Of a stretch of DNA of 64,000 bases, positions 48,370 through 56,989 are shown in pieces. Both the position numbers and the translations under genes were made by a program. The stretch covers positions 248,001 through 312,000 of the forward strand of contig JANQNH010000018.1 in NCBI GenBank assembly GCA_028279655.1. Reading direction: 5' to 3'. The stretch is from Candidatus Nanoarchaeia archaeon. Lineage in GTDB: Archaea > Nanobdellota > Nanobdellia > Woesearchaeales > JACPBV01. The notes beneath the pieces are model-generated. The model made no database searches. It had not been told where the DNA came from and was given only the letters and a program-made list of their open reading frames with translations. Every line of letters begins with the position of its first letter. Position 1 is the stretch's first letter.

Positions 48370-50745
48370 TTATTGTTGTGAATCTTGACTATCATTGTCC
48401 ATTTTTGATTCAATCTCTGCAATCTTCTCTTTCATTCTTAGGAATGATTCAGGATCAGGGTTAATGCTTACACTATCTGCACCTTGTTTAATCAGAAACT
48501 CAATAAAGTCAGGATAATCAGATGCTGCCTGTCCCAAGGTTCCTATTGTTTTTCCGTTTCTATGGGCTTTTTTTATTGATTTAGATACCATCTCTTTAAC
48601 TGCTGGGTGTCTTTCATCCCAGAGATGCTGGGTTAATGGATTGTCTTTGTCTAGGCATAGGGTAGACTGTGTCAGGCAGCTAATACCTATCATATAATCA
48701 TCAAATATCCTGGAATATTCATCCAGCTGTATTACAAAGGCAGGAACCTCAACTTCACCAATAATCTTCAAACCGTTTTTATTTCTTTCTAATCCAAATT
48801 CCTTCATTGTCTTTAGGACCTTATGTCCTTCTTCAATTGTTCTGCAGTATGGTACCATTGGCTGGATGTTTGTTAGGCCCATCTCATCCCTGGCTTTTTT
48901 TAATGCCTGGCATTCTAATCTGAATATTGGCCTGTACTCTTTGCTGTAGAATCTGACTGCTGATCTCCATCCTATCATGGGATTAGTTTCTTTTGGTTCG
49001 TAAATATCTCCTCCTGGTATGCTTCTGTATTCGTTGCTTTTGAAATCAGTTAATTTCAAGATAACCTTTCTTGGATAGAATGCAGCTCCAATCTTACCCA
49101 GAGCTGTAGCTAACTTATCAATAAAGTATTCTTTTGGTGAATCGTAGCCCCTTATTTTATCTTTAATTATCTTGATAAGCTTTTTATGTTCACTTTTTTT
49201 GAGGCTTTCATATTCCACTAAGGCTTTTGGATGTACACCAACGTTCTCCAGGATTAATGTCTCTCCTCTTACCATCCCTACCCCATCACTAGGATATCTG
49301 CTATAATAAAATGCGGCGTCAGAGAAGTTTATGATCATCATCACTTTTGTTTTTGTTTTATTTACAATGTGTCTTTGTCTTTTTAATGTGAATCTTAATC
49401 CTTTATCATATATCTTTCCTTTTTCTCCTTCTGCGCAAGATACTGTCACAATCTGATCTTCTTTTAAGGTTTTTGTAGCATCTTTGGTTCCTACAATACA
49501 GGGAATCCCTAATTCCCTTGCTACAATTGCTGAATGAGACGCCCTCCCTCCTTTATCTGTTACTATTGCAGAAGCTTTCATCATCACTTCCATCCAATCA
49601 GGATCGGTCATTTCTGCCACTAATACATCTCCTTCTTTAAACCTGGAAAAATCATCTTTGTTTCTTATTATCTTTGCCTTTCCTGTTCCTATTTTTCTTC
49701 CAATTGCTAATCCTTCAATTATGGGGTTGCTTCTATCTTCAAGGATATACTCTACTTTCTCTACCTTATGTTCTTTGATGTTGGTTAACGGCCTTGCTTG
49801 CAGGATAATAACTTCTTTGTACTCATTAATGGCCCATTCAATGTCCATTGGGATTTTGTAATGGTCTTCTATTATTATTGCCTGTTTTGCCAGATCAAGG
49901 ATTTCTTTGTCTGATAATGTGAATGAGTTCTTTTCTTTTTCTGTTGTTATTACTTCTTTTGTTTCTTGTACTTTGTCGAATATCGTTTTAATTGATTTAA
50001 TTCCGTTCTTTCTTCTGATTATTGGTTTTTTATTTTCTTTTAGTTTTGGTTTGTAGACCATGAATTTATCAGGATCTGTTCTTCCTTTTACTATTGTTTC
50101 CCCTAATCCCCATGTCGATTCTATTATTATCGCTTCTTTGAATCCTGATTCTGGATCTGCTGTAAATGTGACCCCTGAGACCTTAGAATTGATCATTTCC
50201 TGAACAACTACTGCCATAGAAACATCTTGTTTAATGTTATTTTCTGCCCTGTATCTTATTGCCCTGTTGCTGTAAAGAGAATAATAACATGATTTTATTT
50301 TGTTAGCAATAGCTCCTGGATTCCATATGTTCAGATATGTAGTGTGCATTCCAGCGAATGAAGCGTTTGGTAGATCCTCAGTTGAAGCAGAGGAACGTAT
50401 TGCTACACTTCTTGCTTTTAGCTTTTTGAATGCTTTTATTGCCTTTTTTATTATGCTATCAGATATTTTTGAGAATATAATTAATTCTCTTATCTCTTTT
50501 CCTATGCTTTCTAGGTTTTTGTAATCTTTTTTATCAAGTTTGGATAATTTTGATTTGATTTTATCTTTTATCTTATTCTCTGATATAAAATCATTAAATG
50601 TACCAGTTGTTATTACAAATCCATCTGGAATGTTTAGTTTATTTTTGAGTTCTTGCTTCATTCTAGCTAGAGAAGCTCCTTTCCCCCCTGTTAGATTAAT
50701 GTTTTTTGCTTCTGGTTCGTTTAGCCATACTATATCTTTTGTCAT
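48370..50745 (-). CDS. ppsA: PEP synthase-like protein (pyruvate, water dikinase family) with changed catalytic residues
   Basis: A protein of 791 residues with the normal PpsA order: ATP-grasp domain (GGKGASLARM, VAIRSSASTEDLPNASFAGMH, TWGLGETIVKGR), phosphohistidine domain GGRASHSAIVARELGIPCIVG, and PEP-binding barrel (LTDFKSNEYRSIPGGDIYEPKETNPMIGWR, SINPDPESF). In the barrel two key positions differ: IGSNDLTQ is IGISCLTQ (metal-binding Asp to Cys), and the catalytic Cys in ICGQ is Leu (IGTLGQAASDYP). The ATP and His domains look intact, so it may act on another substrate or only in one direction. Divergent from a TrmB-like regulator. Confidence 0.8.
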   Translation of the reverse strand: MTKDIVWLNEPEAKNINLTGGKGASLARMKQELKNKLNIPDGFVITTGTFNDFISENKIKDKIKSKLSKLDKKDYKNLESIGKEIRELIIFSKISDSIIKKAIKAFKKLKARSVAIRSSASTEDLPNASFAGMHTTYLNIWNPGAIANKIKSCYYSLYSNRAIRYRAENNIKQDVSMAVVVQEMINSKVSGVTFTADPESGFKEAIIIESTWGLGETIVKGRTDPDKFMVYKPKLKENKKPIIRRKNGIKSIKTIFDKVQETKEVITTEKEKNSFTLSDKEILDLAKQAIIIEDHYKIPMDIEWAINEYKEVIILQARPLTNIKEHKVEKVEYILEDRSNPIIEGLAIGRKIGTGKAKIIRNKDDFSRFKEGDVLVAEMTDPDWMEVMMKASAIVTDKGGRASHSAIVARELGIPCIVGTKDATKTLKEDQIVTVSCAEGEKGKIYDKGLRFTLKRQRHIVNKTKTKVMMIINFSDAAFYYSRYPSDGVGMVRGETLILENVGVHPKALVEYESLKKSEHKKLIKIIKDKIRGYDSPKEYFIDKLATALGKIGAAFYPRKVILKLTDFKSNEYRSIPGGDIYEPKETNPMIGWRSAVRFYSKEYRPIFRLECQALKKARDEMGLTNIQPMVPYCRTIEEGHKVLKTMKEFGLERNKNGLKIIGEVEVPAFVIQLDEYSRIFDDYMIGISCLTQSTLCLDKDNPLTQHLWDERHPAVKEMVSKSIKKAHRNGKTIGTLGQAASDYPDFIEFLIKQGADSVSINPDPESFLRMKEKIAEIESKMDNDSQDSQQ

Positions 50746-50776
50746 TTTGATCTCTTATTAAGGTTGTAACATAAGC

Positions 50777-50787
50777 TTTAAATATTA
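50777..50787. promoter_or_regulatory. Shared TATA region between ppsA and the TrmB-like gene
   Basis: TTTAAATATTA is TATA-like on both strands. Its centre is about 27 nt before the regulator ATG (50808) and about 36 nt before the ppsA ATG (50745), giving a leaderless regulator mRNA and a very short ppsA leader. Confidence 0.5.
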
Positions 50788-50789
50788 GG

Positions 50790-50805
50790 TACTCCTTTGG
50801 GAGTA
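50790..50805. promoter_or_regulatory. Operator of the second TrmB-like regulator
   Basis: Perfect 6-bp inverted repeat TACTCC-TTTG-GGAGTA between the shared TATA box and the regulator start. This is the same place as the repeat at 30880-30900 relative to its regulator, but a different sequence: downstream of TATA for the regulator, upstream of TATA for ppsA. Confidence 0.6.
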
Positions 50806-50807
50806 TT

Positions 50808-51569
50808 ATGTTAAAAGATGATTTGAAATTACTTGGTTTTACAGACTATGAAATAGCTATATACATTACTTTGTTGAAAGAAGGTCCTTTGAAGGGAACA
50901 ATTTTAAGTAGATTAAGTGGGGTACCTCACGGCAAGACTTATGTTTCTGCTCTAAATCTACAGAAAAAAGGTTTTATTACAATAATGCAGGAAAAGCCAA
51001 AGATATTTCAAGCTATTGGTCCGGAGATTGTAGTTAAGGATGCAATCAAGGAAAAGCTTGAAAAATTTAGGGAAATGGAGAAGAACCTACTCAATCAGCT
51101 TAAGGGAATACAAAAAACAAAGGTGAAAGAGCCTATTTCTGAAAGGATCGCCCTGATCAGTGGAGAGGATCCTAGACTTTATAGGCACGTTTTTGGAACT
51201 GCAAGGAGGAAATTAAGGAGGATCTATACATGCGAAGAAAGGCATTTTGACAGGGCAAGGATAGTGAATAAACTATTGAAAAAGGGCGTTAAGGTTGAGT
51301 ATTTAATCACTAAGATAACCAAAAAAGGGCTGCATTACATGGCGGAAGATAAGGAAAAAGGACTGGAGTTAAAGTATTACCCAATTGATAATCTGCGGTT
51401 GGTATTAAAGGACGATAAAGAGGCGATTATTCAGATAAAAAATCCCAAGGATCCTAAAGACAGGATATGTATTTACGTTCAAAGCGAGGAATTGACAAAG
51501 GCATTGAATCATTATTTTGATAATGTCTGGAGAAAAGCAAAGGATATAGAACAATTTATAAAAGGATAA
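50808..51569 (+). CDS. TrmB-like transcriptional regulator divergent from ppsA
   Basis: A protein of 253 residues. The N-terminal winged helix is LKLLGFTDYEIAIYITLLKEGPLKGTILSRLSGVPHGKTYVSALNLQKKGFI; a coiled linker (KEKLEKFREMEKNLLNQLKGI) and C-terminal ~150-residue effector domain follow. In Thermococcales, TrmBL1/Tgr activates gluconeogenic genes including PEP synthase and represses glycolysis; the position here opposite ppsA agrees. The inverted repeat between TATA and its start suggests autorepression. Confidence 0.85.
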   Translation: MLKDDLKLLGFTDYEIAIYITLLKEGPLKGTILSRLSGVPHGKTYVSALNLQKKGFITIMQEKPKIFQAIGPEIVVKDAIKEKLEKFREMEKNLLNQLKGIQKTKVKEPISERIALISGEDPRLYRHVFGTARRKLRRIYTCEERHFDRARIVNKLLKKGVKVEYLITKITKKGLHYMAEDKEKGLELKYYPIDNLRLVLKDDKEAIIQIKNPKDPKDRICIYVQSEELTKALNHYFDNVWRKAKDIEQFIKG

Positions 51570-51585
51570 ATAAATGTGATCTATC

Positions 51586-52683
51586 ATGAAAGCCAATTTA
51601 GCTTCTTTAGAGCTGCACTATATTGTTGATGAGCTACAGTTCTTAGTAGGCGGCAGAGTAGATAACATCTATAATCCCAAGAAAGAGGAATTGATACTTC
51701 AGATGTTTGTATCTGGGAAAGGGAAGCAGATTTTGCGTATTATATCTGGGAAACTGCTTTATCTGGCCTCTTCGAAGAGGGATGCTTCTGAGCCTTCTGG
51801 GTTTTGTATGTTTTTAAGGAAGCATCTTGGTAATAGTAGGTTGAAGAGTGTCAATCAGCTTGGTTCAGAGAGGATTGTTGAGTTTGTTTTTGAGAAAGAG
51901 GGAAAGAAGCTTATTGTGGAGTTCTTTGGTAAGGGGAATATCTTATTGTGCGATAAGGATGGTGTTATCCTGTCTGCTTTGGTCTATCATAGGTGGAAGG
52001 ATAGGGAAATAAGGGCTAAGGTTAAGTATAAATATCCTCAGATGCGATATAATTATCTTGAGCTTAAGTTAAGCGATCTAAAATCTCTGTTTAAGGAAAC
52101 TGATAAGAGCCTGGTTAAATGCTTAGCTGCTGATCTTGGTCTGGGAGGGGTTTATTCTGAAGAGATATGTTTGCTAAGTAGTGTTGATAAGGATATTGAG
52201 CCTTCAGGATTAGGAGAAAAAGAGATTAAGGACATGTTGAAATCGATAAAGGATATGGTAGTTAGGAAGACAAGGGCGTTGGTTGTTTATGGGGGGAAGG
52301 ATGTTGTTCCGTTTGCGTTGAAGAAGTACGATGGATTAAAGATTAAGGAGTTTAAGAGCTATAACTCTGCTTTTGATCACTACTTTATCAATGACTTTAA
52401 GGAAGAGAAGCCTAAAACAAAGCAGGAGAAGGAGATAGAGAAGCTTCAAAGAAGGCTTAAGAGTCAGGAAGATACCTTGAATGAATTGATGAATAAAGAG
52501 GTTAAGGAAAGGGAGAAAGGGGAGCTTATCTATCAGAACTATGAGCTTGTCAATAGTGTGCTTGTTGAACTTAAGAAGGCTCTGAAGAAATATGACTGGA
52601 AGGAGGTAGAGAAGAAGCTTAAGGGGCATAAGCTGGTTAAGGGTGTTAATTCTAAGGATAAGGAGATTACAATTGAGGTTTAG
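51586..52683 (+). CDS. NFACT-N domain protein (Rqc2/NEMF-like), lacking the NFACT-R domain
   Basis: A protein of 365 residues; archaeal Rqc2/NEMF homologues are usually 600 or more. The NFACT-N domain begins SLELHYIVDELQFLVGGRVDNIYNP and includes PSGFCMFLRKHLGNSRL; a helix-hairpin-helix-like segment (CLAADLGLGGVYSEEI) and a coiled coil (KTKQEKEIEKLQRRLKSQEDTL) follow. It stops where the NFACT-R domain should start. The family binds 60S/50S subunits with stalled peptidyl-tRNA and recruits Ala-tRNA for tailing. Either the R domain is elsewhere or the function is reduced. TATA-like CAATTTATAA (51551-51560) lies inside the upstream gene, ~28 nt before the ATG. Confidence 0.75.
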   Translation: MKANLASLELHYIVDELQFLVGGRVDNIYNPKKEELILQMFVSGKGKQILRIISGKLLYLASSKRDASEPSGFCMFLRKHLGNSRLKSVNQLGSERIVEFVFEKEGKKLIVEFFGKGNILLCDKDGVILSALVYHRWKDREIRAKVKYKYPQMRYNYLELKLSDLKSLFKETDKSLVKCLAADLGLGGVYSEEICLLSSVDKDIEPSGLGEKEIKDMLKSIKDMVVRKTRALVVYGGKDVVPFALKKYDGLKIKEFKSYNSAFDHYFINDFKEEKPKTKQEKEIEKLQRRLKSQEDTLNELMNKEVKEREKGELIYQNYELVNSVLVELKKALKKYDWKEVEKKLKGHKLVKGVNSKDKEITIEV

Positions 52684-52771
52684 TTTTTGGTTCTTTGTTT
52701 ATGCTTTTTGTAACTACTTTTTGGTGGTTTTTTAAGGAATATTTATAAACTAGGTTGAATTCTGAAGTTTT

Positions 52772-53296
52772 ATGGTTAATAGTGAATTAGAACTGAAACT
52801 GGAAGGATGCTTTGCAGGGAGTTTCATAGCTACAGCTTATTTGTCAGCTAAGGCTGATGATCCACTTAGAAAGAAGGAGAAATATAATATCGCGTATACA
52901 GTTCTCTATGAAGGGGAGGATGTAGGTCCGGGTGACTTTACTCAATTATTTAGGGATATACATTCTTCAGTTGAGAGATGTGCTAAGGCAACATCCCAAT
53001 GGCATAGGGTTGTTTTGGCAGAGAAGGGAAGGAAATTTAAAGGTAAAAGAGAGGCAGCTGCTTATCTAAATGCTGTATGGGCTTTTCAGAAATTTTATGA
53101 TTTTGTTGAAGGTTATTTGGGCAGAGAGGTTGATGAGGATATGCAATCTGAGTTTGATGAGCTGAGGAAGAATATTGATATACATCTTGATGTTCTGGAG
53201 ACTATTCCGGTCTTTAGAAAATATGAGTTATTGTTGAGTCTTGATTTGCCTGCGATCTATGCTCCATTTGCAGTAGTTGCTGAAAGGGATGTTTAG
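52772..53296 (+). CDS. Unknown protein of 174 residues
   Basis: Not recognised. A predicted helical protein: SELELKLEGCFAGSFIATAYLSAKADDPLRKKEKYN at the start, a middle with VERCAKATSQWHRVVLAEKGRKFKGKREAAAYLNAVWAF, and an acidic C-terminal half. No membrane segment or Cys cluster. TATA-like ATATTTATAAACT (52739-52751) is ~28 nt before the ATG, so it is a leaderless single gene. A family B element follows 50 nt after its stop. Confidence 0.55.
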   Translation: MVNSELELKLEGCFAGSFIATAYLSAKADDPLRKKEKYNIAYTVLYEGEDVGPGDFTQLFRDIHSSVERCAKATSQWHRVVLAEKGRKFKGKREAAAYLNAVWAFQKFYDFVEGYLGREVDEDMQSEFDELRKNIDIHLDVLETIPVFRKYELLLSLDLPAIYAPFAVVAERDV

Positions 53297-53347
53297 TTAA
53301 GGGTAATTCTCATGAAGATATTGAAGTTTAGTTCTATTGATGAAGAC

Positions 53348-53474
53348 AAAAATGACAACAGGGGGTTCAAACACGGATTTTCTCTGAGAAAATCTTATGT
53401 CAAAAGGAAAAATCAGAACTTCGTAACTGATTTTCCTTCTTCAGACAAGTTTTCACCCAATGTTGTCATTATTT
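53348..53474 (+). repeat. Multi-stem element family B, copy B2
   Basis: Outer arms AAAAATGACAACA/TGTTGTCATTATT; GGGGTTCAAACACGG; hairpin GATTTTCT-CTG-AGAAAATC; then TGTC-AAAAGG, stem GGAAAAATCAG/CTGATTTTCC with an ACTTCGTAA-like loop, CTTCA-GACA and GTTTTCACCC. A 55-codon ORF (from 53311) can be read through it, but the other copies do not keep that frame. The right side (53473-53501) also matches the end of A3. The remaining part of the 256-nt gap holds the next gene's TATA box. Confidence 0.85.
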
Positions 53475-53552
53475 AAAGAGGTTTGACCTTAGGATGCTAA
53501 TCAAAACTGAACTGTAGAAAAATTTATATAAGTTAGCGCATAGTCGGTATGT

Positions 53553-54770
53553 ATGGCCATGGATTTTCATAATGATATGGATAGATACCTTACGAGCAAG
53601 AAGAGGAAGAGGGCTATTTCTGGGTTTAAGTCTAAGATATTAAATAAGAAGGCAGTCGTTTCCTATAAGACCATGGATAAGCTGGGGAATCTGAAGAATA
53701 GGCTTGCTACTAGGGTTGGCTCTATGAAGAAGAAAGAGGAAAAGCAGATAACCCAGGATGATATCAACGATCTTGTTGAAAAGAAAGGCATCAATACAAA
53801 GCCAAAGCCCATTTTTAAGAAAGAAGAGGAAGGATGGAAAGAGGTTAATATGGGGAATCTTAAGACAGAAGGCATAGAACTGGATGATCTGGAGAAGGAG
53901 AAGGAAAAGATCCAGGAGAATCTTGCTAAAGTTGAGGAGAAAGAGGAACAAGAGAAAGAGAAACTCGTGGAGTTAAGCCAGAAGAACCAGCAGAGGGAAT
54001 CAGAGGAGGAGAAGGCCAAAAGGCTTGCTCTTGAGGAAGAGGTCAAGATACTCAAAGAAAAACAGAGGATAGAGGAAGACAGGCTATCCCAGCTTAAGAG
54101 AGCAAGAAGAAGGGAACAGATGGATGCTCTTAGGGGAAGGGTAGGTAGCATATTGTTCAAGAAAAAGCCTAAGAAAGAAAAGGATATCAGTGAGGAGGTC
54201 AGGAAGGAGATCCGGAGAGAGGCAAAAACAGGACCTGTAAACAGGACAGAACCTGTCAAAGAACAGGCTGCAGAGACTAGGATAGAATCTAAGAACGAAA
54301 AACCAAAAGAGGGTGTTGCAAAGGTTAAGCCTTCAGTCCAGGAATCCAATTCAAAAGAGATAAGCAAGCTAAAGAAAGAGCTAGAGGAGGCAAAGAAACT
54401 AATCAAGAAAGGAGTTAAGGCTGAAAAAAAGAATGAGAAGAAGCAAAAGAAAAAGGCCGATCAAAAGAAACAATCATTCTTATCTAAGTTTATACAGATA
54501 CGAACATCAGAACAGATAGCCAGGGAAGAGGAGGAAAGGCTTAAAAGAGAAGAGGCACAGGCATTGAAGGACCAGGCAGCTGTTGGTGAACTTTTCAAGG
54601 GTGAGGAAGATGTTGTCAGCAATGTTCCTCAAAAACAAGAGAGCGGTAATGTAAATATGTTGTCTACATTGTTTCCTGGTGAGCAGAATGATGAGAGGAA
54701 TATCCCTGATTCTGAGGATACTATAGCTCTCGATGGAGACTATAAGATCCAGGTTGTAAAGAAAGAGTAA
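53553..54770 (+). CDS. Charged coiled-coil protein
   Basis: A protein of 405 residues, rich in Lys and Glu. Long coiled-coil segments cover roughly residues 105-205 (EKEKEKIQENLAKVEEKEEQEKEKL...) and 265-350. Between them are short basic motifs (RREQMDALRGRVGSILFKKKPKKEKD) that resemble the basic motif near the N-terminus (GSMKKKEEK) and KKQSFLSKFIQIR later, perhaps a degenerate internal repeat. No signal or membrane segment. TATA-like AAATTTATATAAG (53519-53531) is ~27 nt before the ATG. Function unknown. Confidence 0.6.
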   Translation: MAMDFHNDMDRYLTSKKRKRAISGFKSKILNKKAVVSYKTMDKLGNLKNRLATRVGSMKKKEEKQITQDDINDLVEKKGINTKPKPIFKKEEEGWKEVNMGNLKTEGIELDDLEKEKEKIQENLAKVEEKEEQEKEKLVELSQKNQQRESEEEKAKRLALEEEVKILKEKQRIEEDRLSQLKRARRREQMDALRGRVGSILFKKKPKKEKDISEEVRKEIRREAKTGPVNRTEPVKEQAAETRIESKNEKPKEGVAKVKPSVQESNSKEISKLKKELEEAKKLIKKGVKAEKKNEKKQKKKADQKKQSFLSKFIQIRTSEQIAREEEERLKREEAQALKDQAAVGELFKGEEDVVSNVPQKQESGNVNMLSTLFPGEQNDERNIPDSEDTIALDGDYKIQVVKKE

Positions 54771-54782
54771 ATGAATGGCATC

Positions 54783-55811
54783 TTATGCTTTTACCAACTT
54801 TTTTCTGAAATACTCAACTTTATTTTTGATAATTCCTACTTGATGTTGTAACCTTTCAATTTCTTGTCTATCTGAAACAGCAATCAAAGGGGAATGTACG
54901 TAAGGTTTTATACTATCAGTATGTGCTGCTGCCATTATTTTCCATACTGCTGGCTCTCCACTTGATCTGGCACCTTTTTTCAAATAGTTACCGGCATTGG
55001 ATAGTACCACATCGAACGAATTCGTTAAGTAACTTTGAATATTTTCAGCTAATTTGTAATTTTGTTGGTCTACTGCTTCATAAAGGCACTTTATAAGCTG
55101 CGCAAATTCTCTAACGTTTGAAGATCCAGATATATTTATATTTTTAAAGGCATACTTGTCTGCCTCTCTTAATAATTCTAGTTTCGTTAAGGTATCATTT
55201 AAGAGCCTGTCGTTTCCTTGTATGATTGCGTAAGTAGGCTTAGAATGAGGGGCCCTTCGGACTATATCATCAATAAGTCCGTTGTCTTTTTTGGAGCATT
55301 TAACCCCAATAAATCTATTTCCTATTTTGTCATGGGTCCTTTCTAATTCTTCTGCAGTCATTTTGTAATCTACTAATCCAGTATTGTAGTAAATCATACC
55401 TATATCCCCACCTAGTTTATCATGAACTTTCTCTATAAACTCTGACATCTTTCCCTGTTTTATACTTTCTTCCAGAGGGGGTGCTAGTAGAACAGTTGAA
55501 ACAGTATCAGGCTCCATACTTTCAGCCTCATTGAGTACATCATTTCTGGTAGGCTGCATTATCCCTTCTATTATGTGGATACTTGGATATTGTCTCTTTA
55601 GTTGTCTCATGACTGTTCTTACATCTGCCTTATCCTTGGATCTTAGACTCGGTGTTTCACTATTTAATCCAGTAGCTATCCCAGCAATATCTGCGTTTTG
55701 GATTAAATCAGTGCAGTGCGCATATAAAGAATCAGTATCAACATCTCCATTTTGCTTAAATGGAGTTATGGCTGCAACGATTGTTCCTTCTAAATCTGAT
55801 GCGTTTAACAT
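54783..55811 (-). CDS. Dihydrodipicolinate synthase/N-acetylneuraminate lyase family aldolase
   Basis: A protein of 342 residues from ATG 55811. Another in-frame ATG at 55829 is too close to the TATA element (about 55830-55842). GTIVAAITPFKQNGDVDTDSL is the family start and IGVKCSKKDNGL carries the Schiff-base Lys; the Tyr is in MIYYNTG. Class I aldolase acting on pyruvate plus an aldehyde. There is no lysine pathway nearby, so DapA proper is uncertain; a sugar-acid aldolase is as likely. The C-terminal ~50 residues form an extra helical tail. Confidence 0.8.
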   Translation of the reverse strand: MLNASDLEGTIVAAITPFKQNGDVDTDSLYAHCTDLIQNADIAGIATGLNSETPSLRSKDKADVRTVMRQLKRQYPSIHIIEGIMQPTRNDVLNEAESMEPDTVSTVLLAPPLEESIKQGKMSEFIEKVHDKLGGDIGMIYYNTGLVDYKMTAEELERTHDKIGNRFIGVKCSKKDNGLIDDIVRRAPHSKPTYAIIQGNDRLLNDTLTKLELLREADKYAFKNINISGSSNVREFAQLIKCLYEAVDQQNYKLAENIQSYLTNSFDVVLSNAGNYLKKGARSSGEPAVWKIMAAAHTDSIKPYVHSPLIAVSDRQEIERLQHQVGIIKNKVEYFRKKLVKA

Positions 55812-55946
55812 AAAAAGGGGAATCCCCATACTTATTTAAACCTTTTGCTGATGATTACTTTGGGGTGATTAATAGGATTCTGCGTTTAGTTGTTTTTCTT
55901 TTCAAAAACAATAAAGCTTTTGAATGGATAATCATTCTCGCAGATT

Positions 55947-56687
55947 ATGTTAAATACACACCTCTTAGATGATTATGAAAGTGTAAGCCAGAGTAATCTG
56001 GATACTTTTATTCACCATCTTAAAGAAAGAGGAAAGAGATGGGTGTTTGTTGGGGAGGAACATGGTAATAGATTTGCATTTTCCTTTATTAGGGAATTAG
56101 GATTATGTCTAGCTCAAAAGACTAATGGTAAGGGGGTTGCTTTATATACTGAAGCCCTAAGTAGTGATTGGCATTATGGTCTTCCATATAATGATGGTTT
56201 GCATGATTATACTGATGAAGATGGAACAACCATAAGAGATGCTGTAATGTCATGGGATGTTCGCGGTTATAAAGCATTATTCGAGCGATTGGGTAAAGAA
56301 ATGCAGATTTATGGGATTGATGCACCTAGTCAGAATTATTGGGAGAGTCCTGAAGTAAGGGTAGACCACTGGGTAGGTATTATCGGGAGGAATTCTGAGG
56401 AACTTAAACTTATTCAGTGTGGATATGATCATATTGGGTTTAGGGGTACTGATCAACCGGGCTCTATAGTTGATAGATTTCTTGATGACCATATTGTTAC
56501 AGTACGTGTTCTTGAGTTTGGGGGTGTTCAGAGCCCTATTCTGTTGTCAAGTGAAGAAGCATATGGGTCTTATGGTGAACCTATTGATGAGATTAGGTTG
56601 GTGGGGGATCCACCTGGTAAAAGGAGGGTACATCATCAGGGAAGGTTTGTATCAGACTACATATGTTTAATCCCTCAGCAACCATAA
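55947..56687 (+). CDS. Possible EreA/ChaN-like (TIKI superfamily) protein
   Basis: A protein of 246 residues. WVFVGEEHGNRFAFSFIRELG near residue 32 (Glu-Glu-His) and MQIYGIDAPSQ later recall the catalytic strands of the erythromycin esterase/ChaN superfamily, but similarity is weak by eye. C-terminal part with RKRRVHHQGRF-like ending is unassigned. No signal peptide or membrane segment. No clear operon partner; the 5S rRNA gene follows. Confidence 0.35.
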   Translation: MLNTHLLDDYESVSQSNLDTFIHHLKERGKRWVFVGEEHGNRFAFSFIRELGLCLAQKTNGKGVALYTEALSSDWHYGLPYNDGLHDYTDEDGTTIRDAVMSWDVRGYKALFERLGKEMQIYGIDAPSQNYWESPEVRVDHWVGIIGRNSEELKLIQCGYDHIGFRGTDQPGSIVDRFLDDHIVTVRVLEFGGVQSPILLSSEEAYGSYGEPIDEIRLVGDPPGKRRVHHQGRFVSDYICLIPQQP

Positions 56688-56720
56688 AGCTTTTAAAGGC
56701 ATATTTATTCTCTATTAGCT

Positions 56721-56829
56721 AGACGGCCATAGGGGCTTGGCTCTACTGGTTCCCATTTCGAACACCACCGTCAAGCAAGCTTCCGTTCCTAAGAGTACTG
56801 CATTACGTGGAAAATTAGGAAAGCTGTCA
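56721..56829 (+). rRNA. rrf: 5S ribosomal RNA
   Basis: Helix I pairs GACGGC (56722-56727) with GCTGTC (56823-56828). Loop B/C region TTCCCATTTCGAACACC and loop E region AAGAGTACTGCATTACGTGG are the conserved 5S segments. About 109 nt, slightly short for 5S. It stands alone, not next to 16S or 23S genes in this window, with a TATA-like CATATTTATT (56699-56708) upstream. The 160 nt that follow, up to ugd, show nothing but the ugd promoter (TTTTTAAAG at 56951-56959). Confidence 0.93.
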
Positions 56830-56989
56830 CCCTTTTCTATCAATTTATATGATGTTAATACTATGTGTCAATGATATCTACAGTTTCACAATCTTTTAGA
56901 AATATAATCTCTAATCCATTATGTTCCTCACTTTGTTCGGATTCATAATGTTTTTAAAGGAGCATTTATTCTTTTAACAAGGTGATTTC

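Noticed and set aside
53311-53478. 55-codon ORF reading through repeat B2, with GFKHG and YVKRK stretches, and similar frames at 61081-61299
   Set aside because: B1 has a stop right after GFKHG and B3 needs a frame change between the two stretches. The changes between copies preserve pairing rather than a reading frame, so a structured element explains them better.
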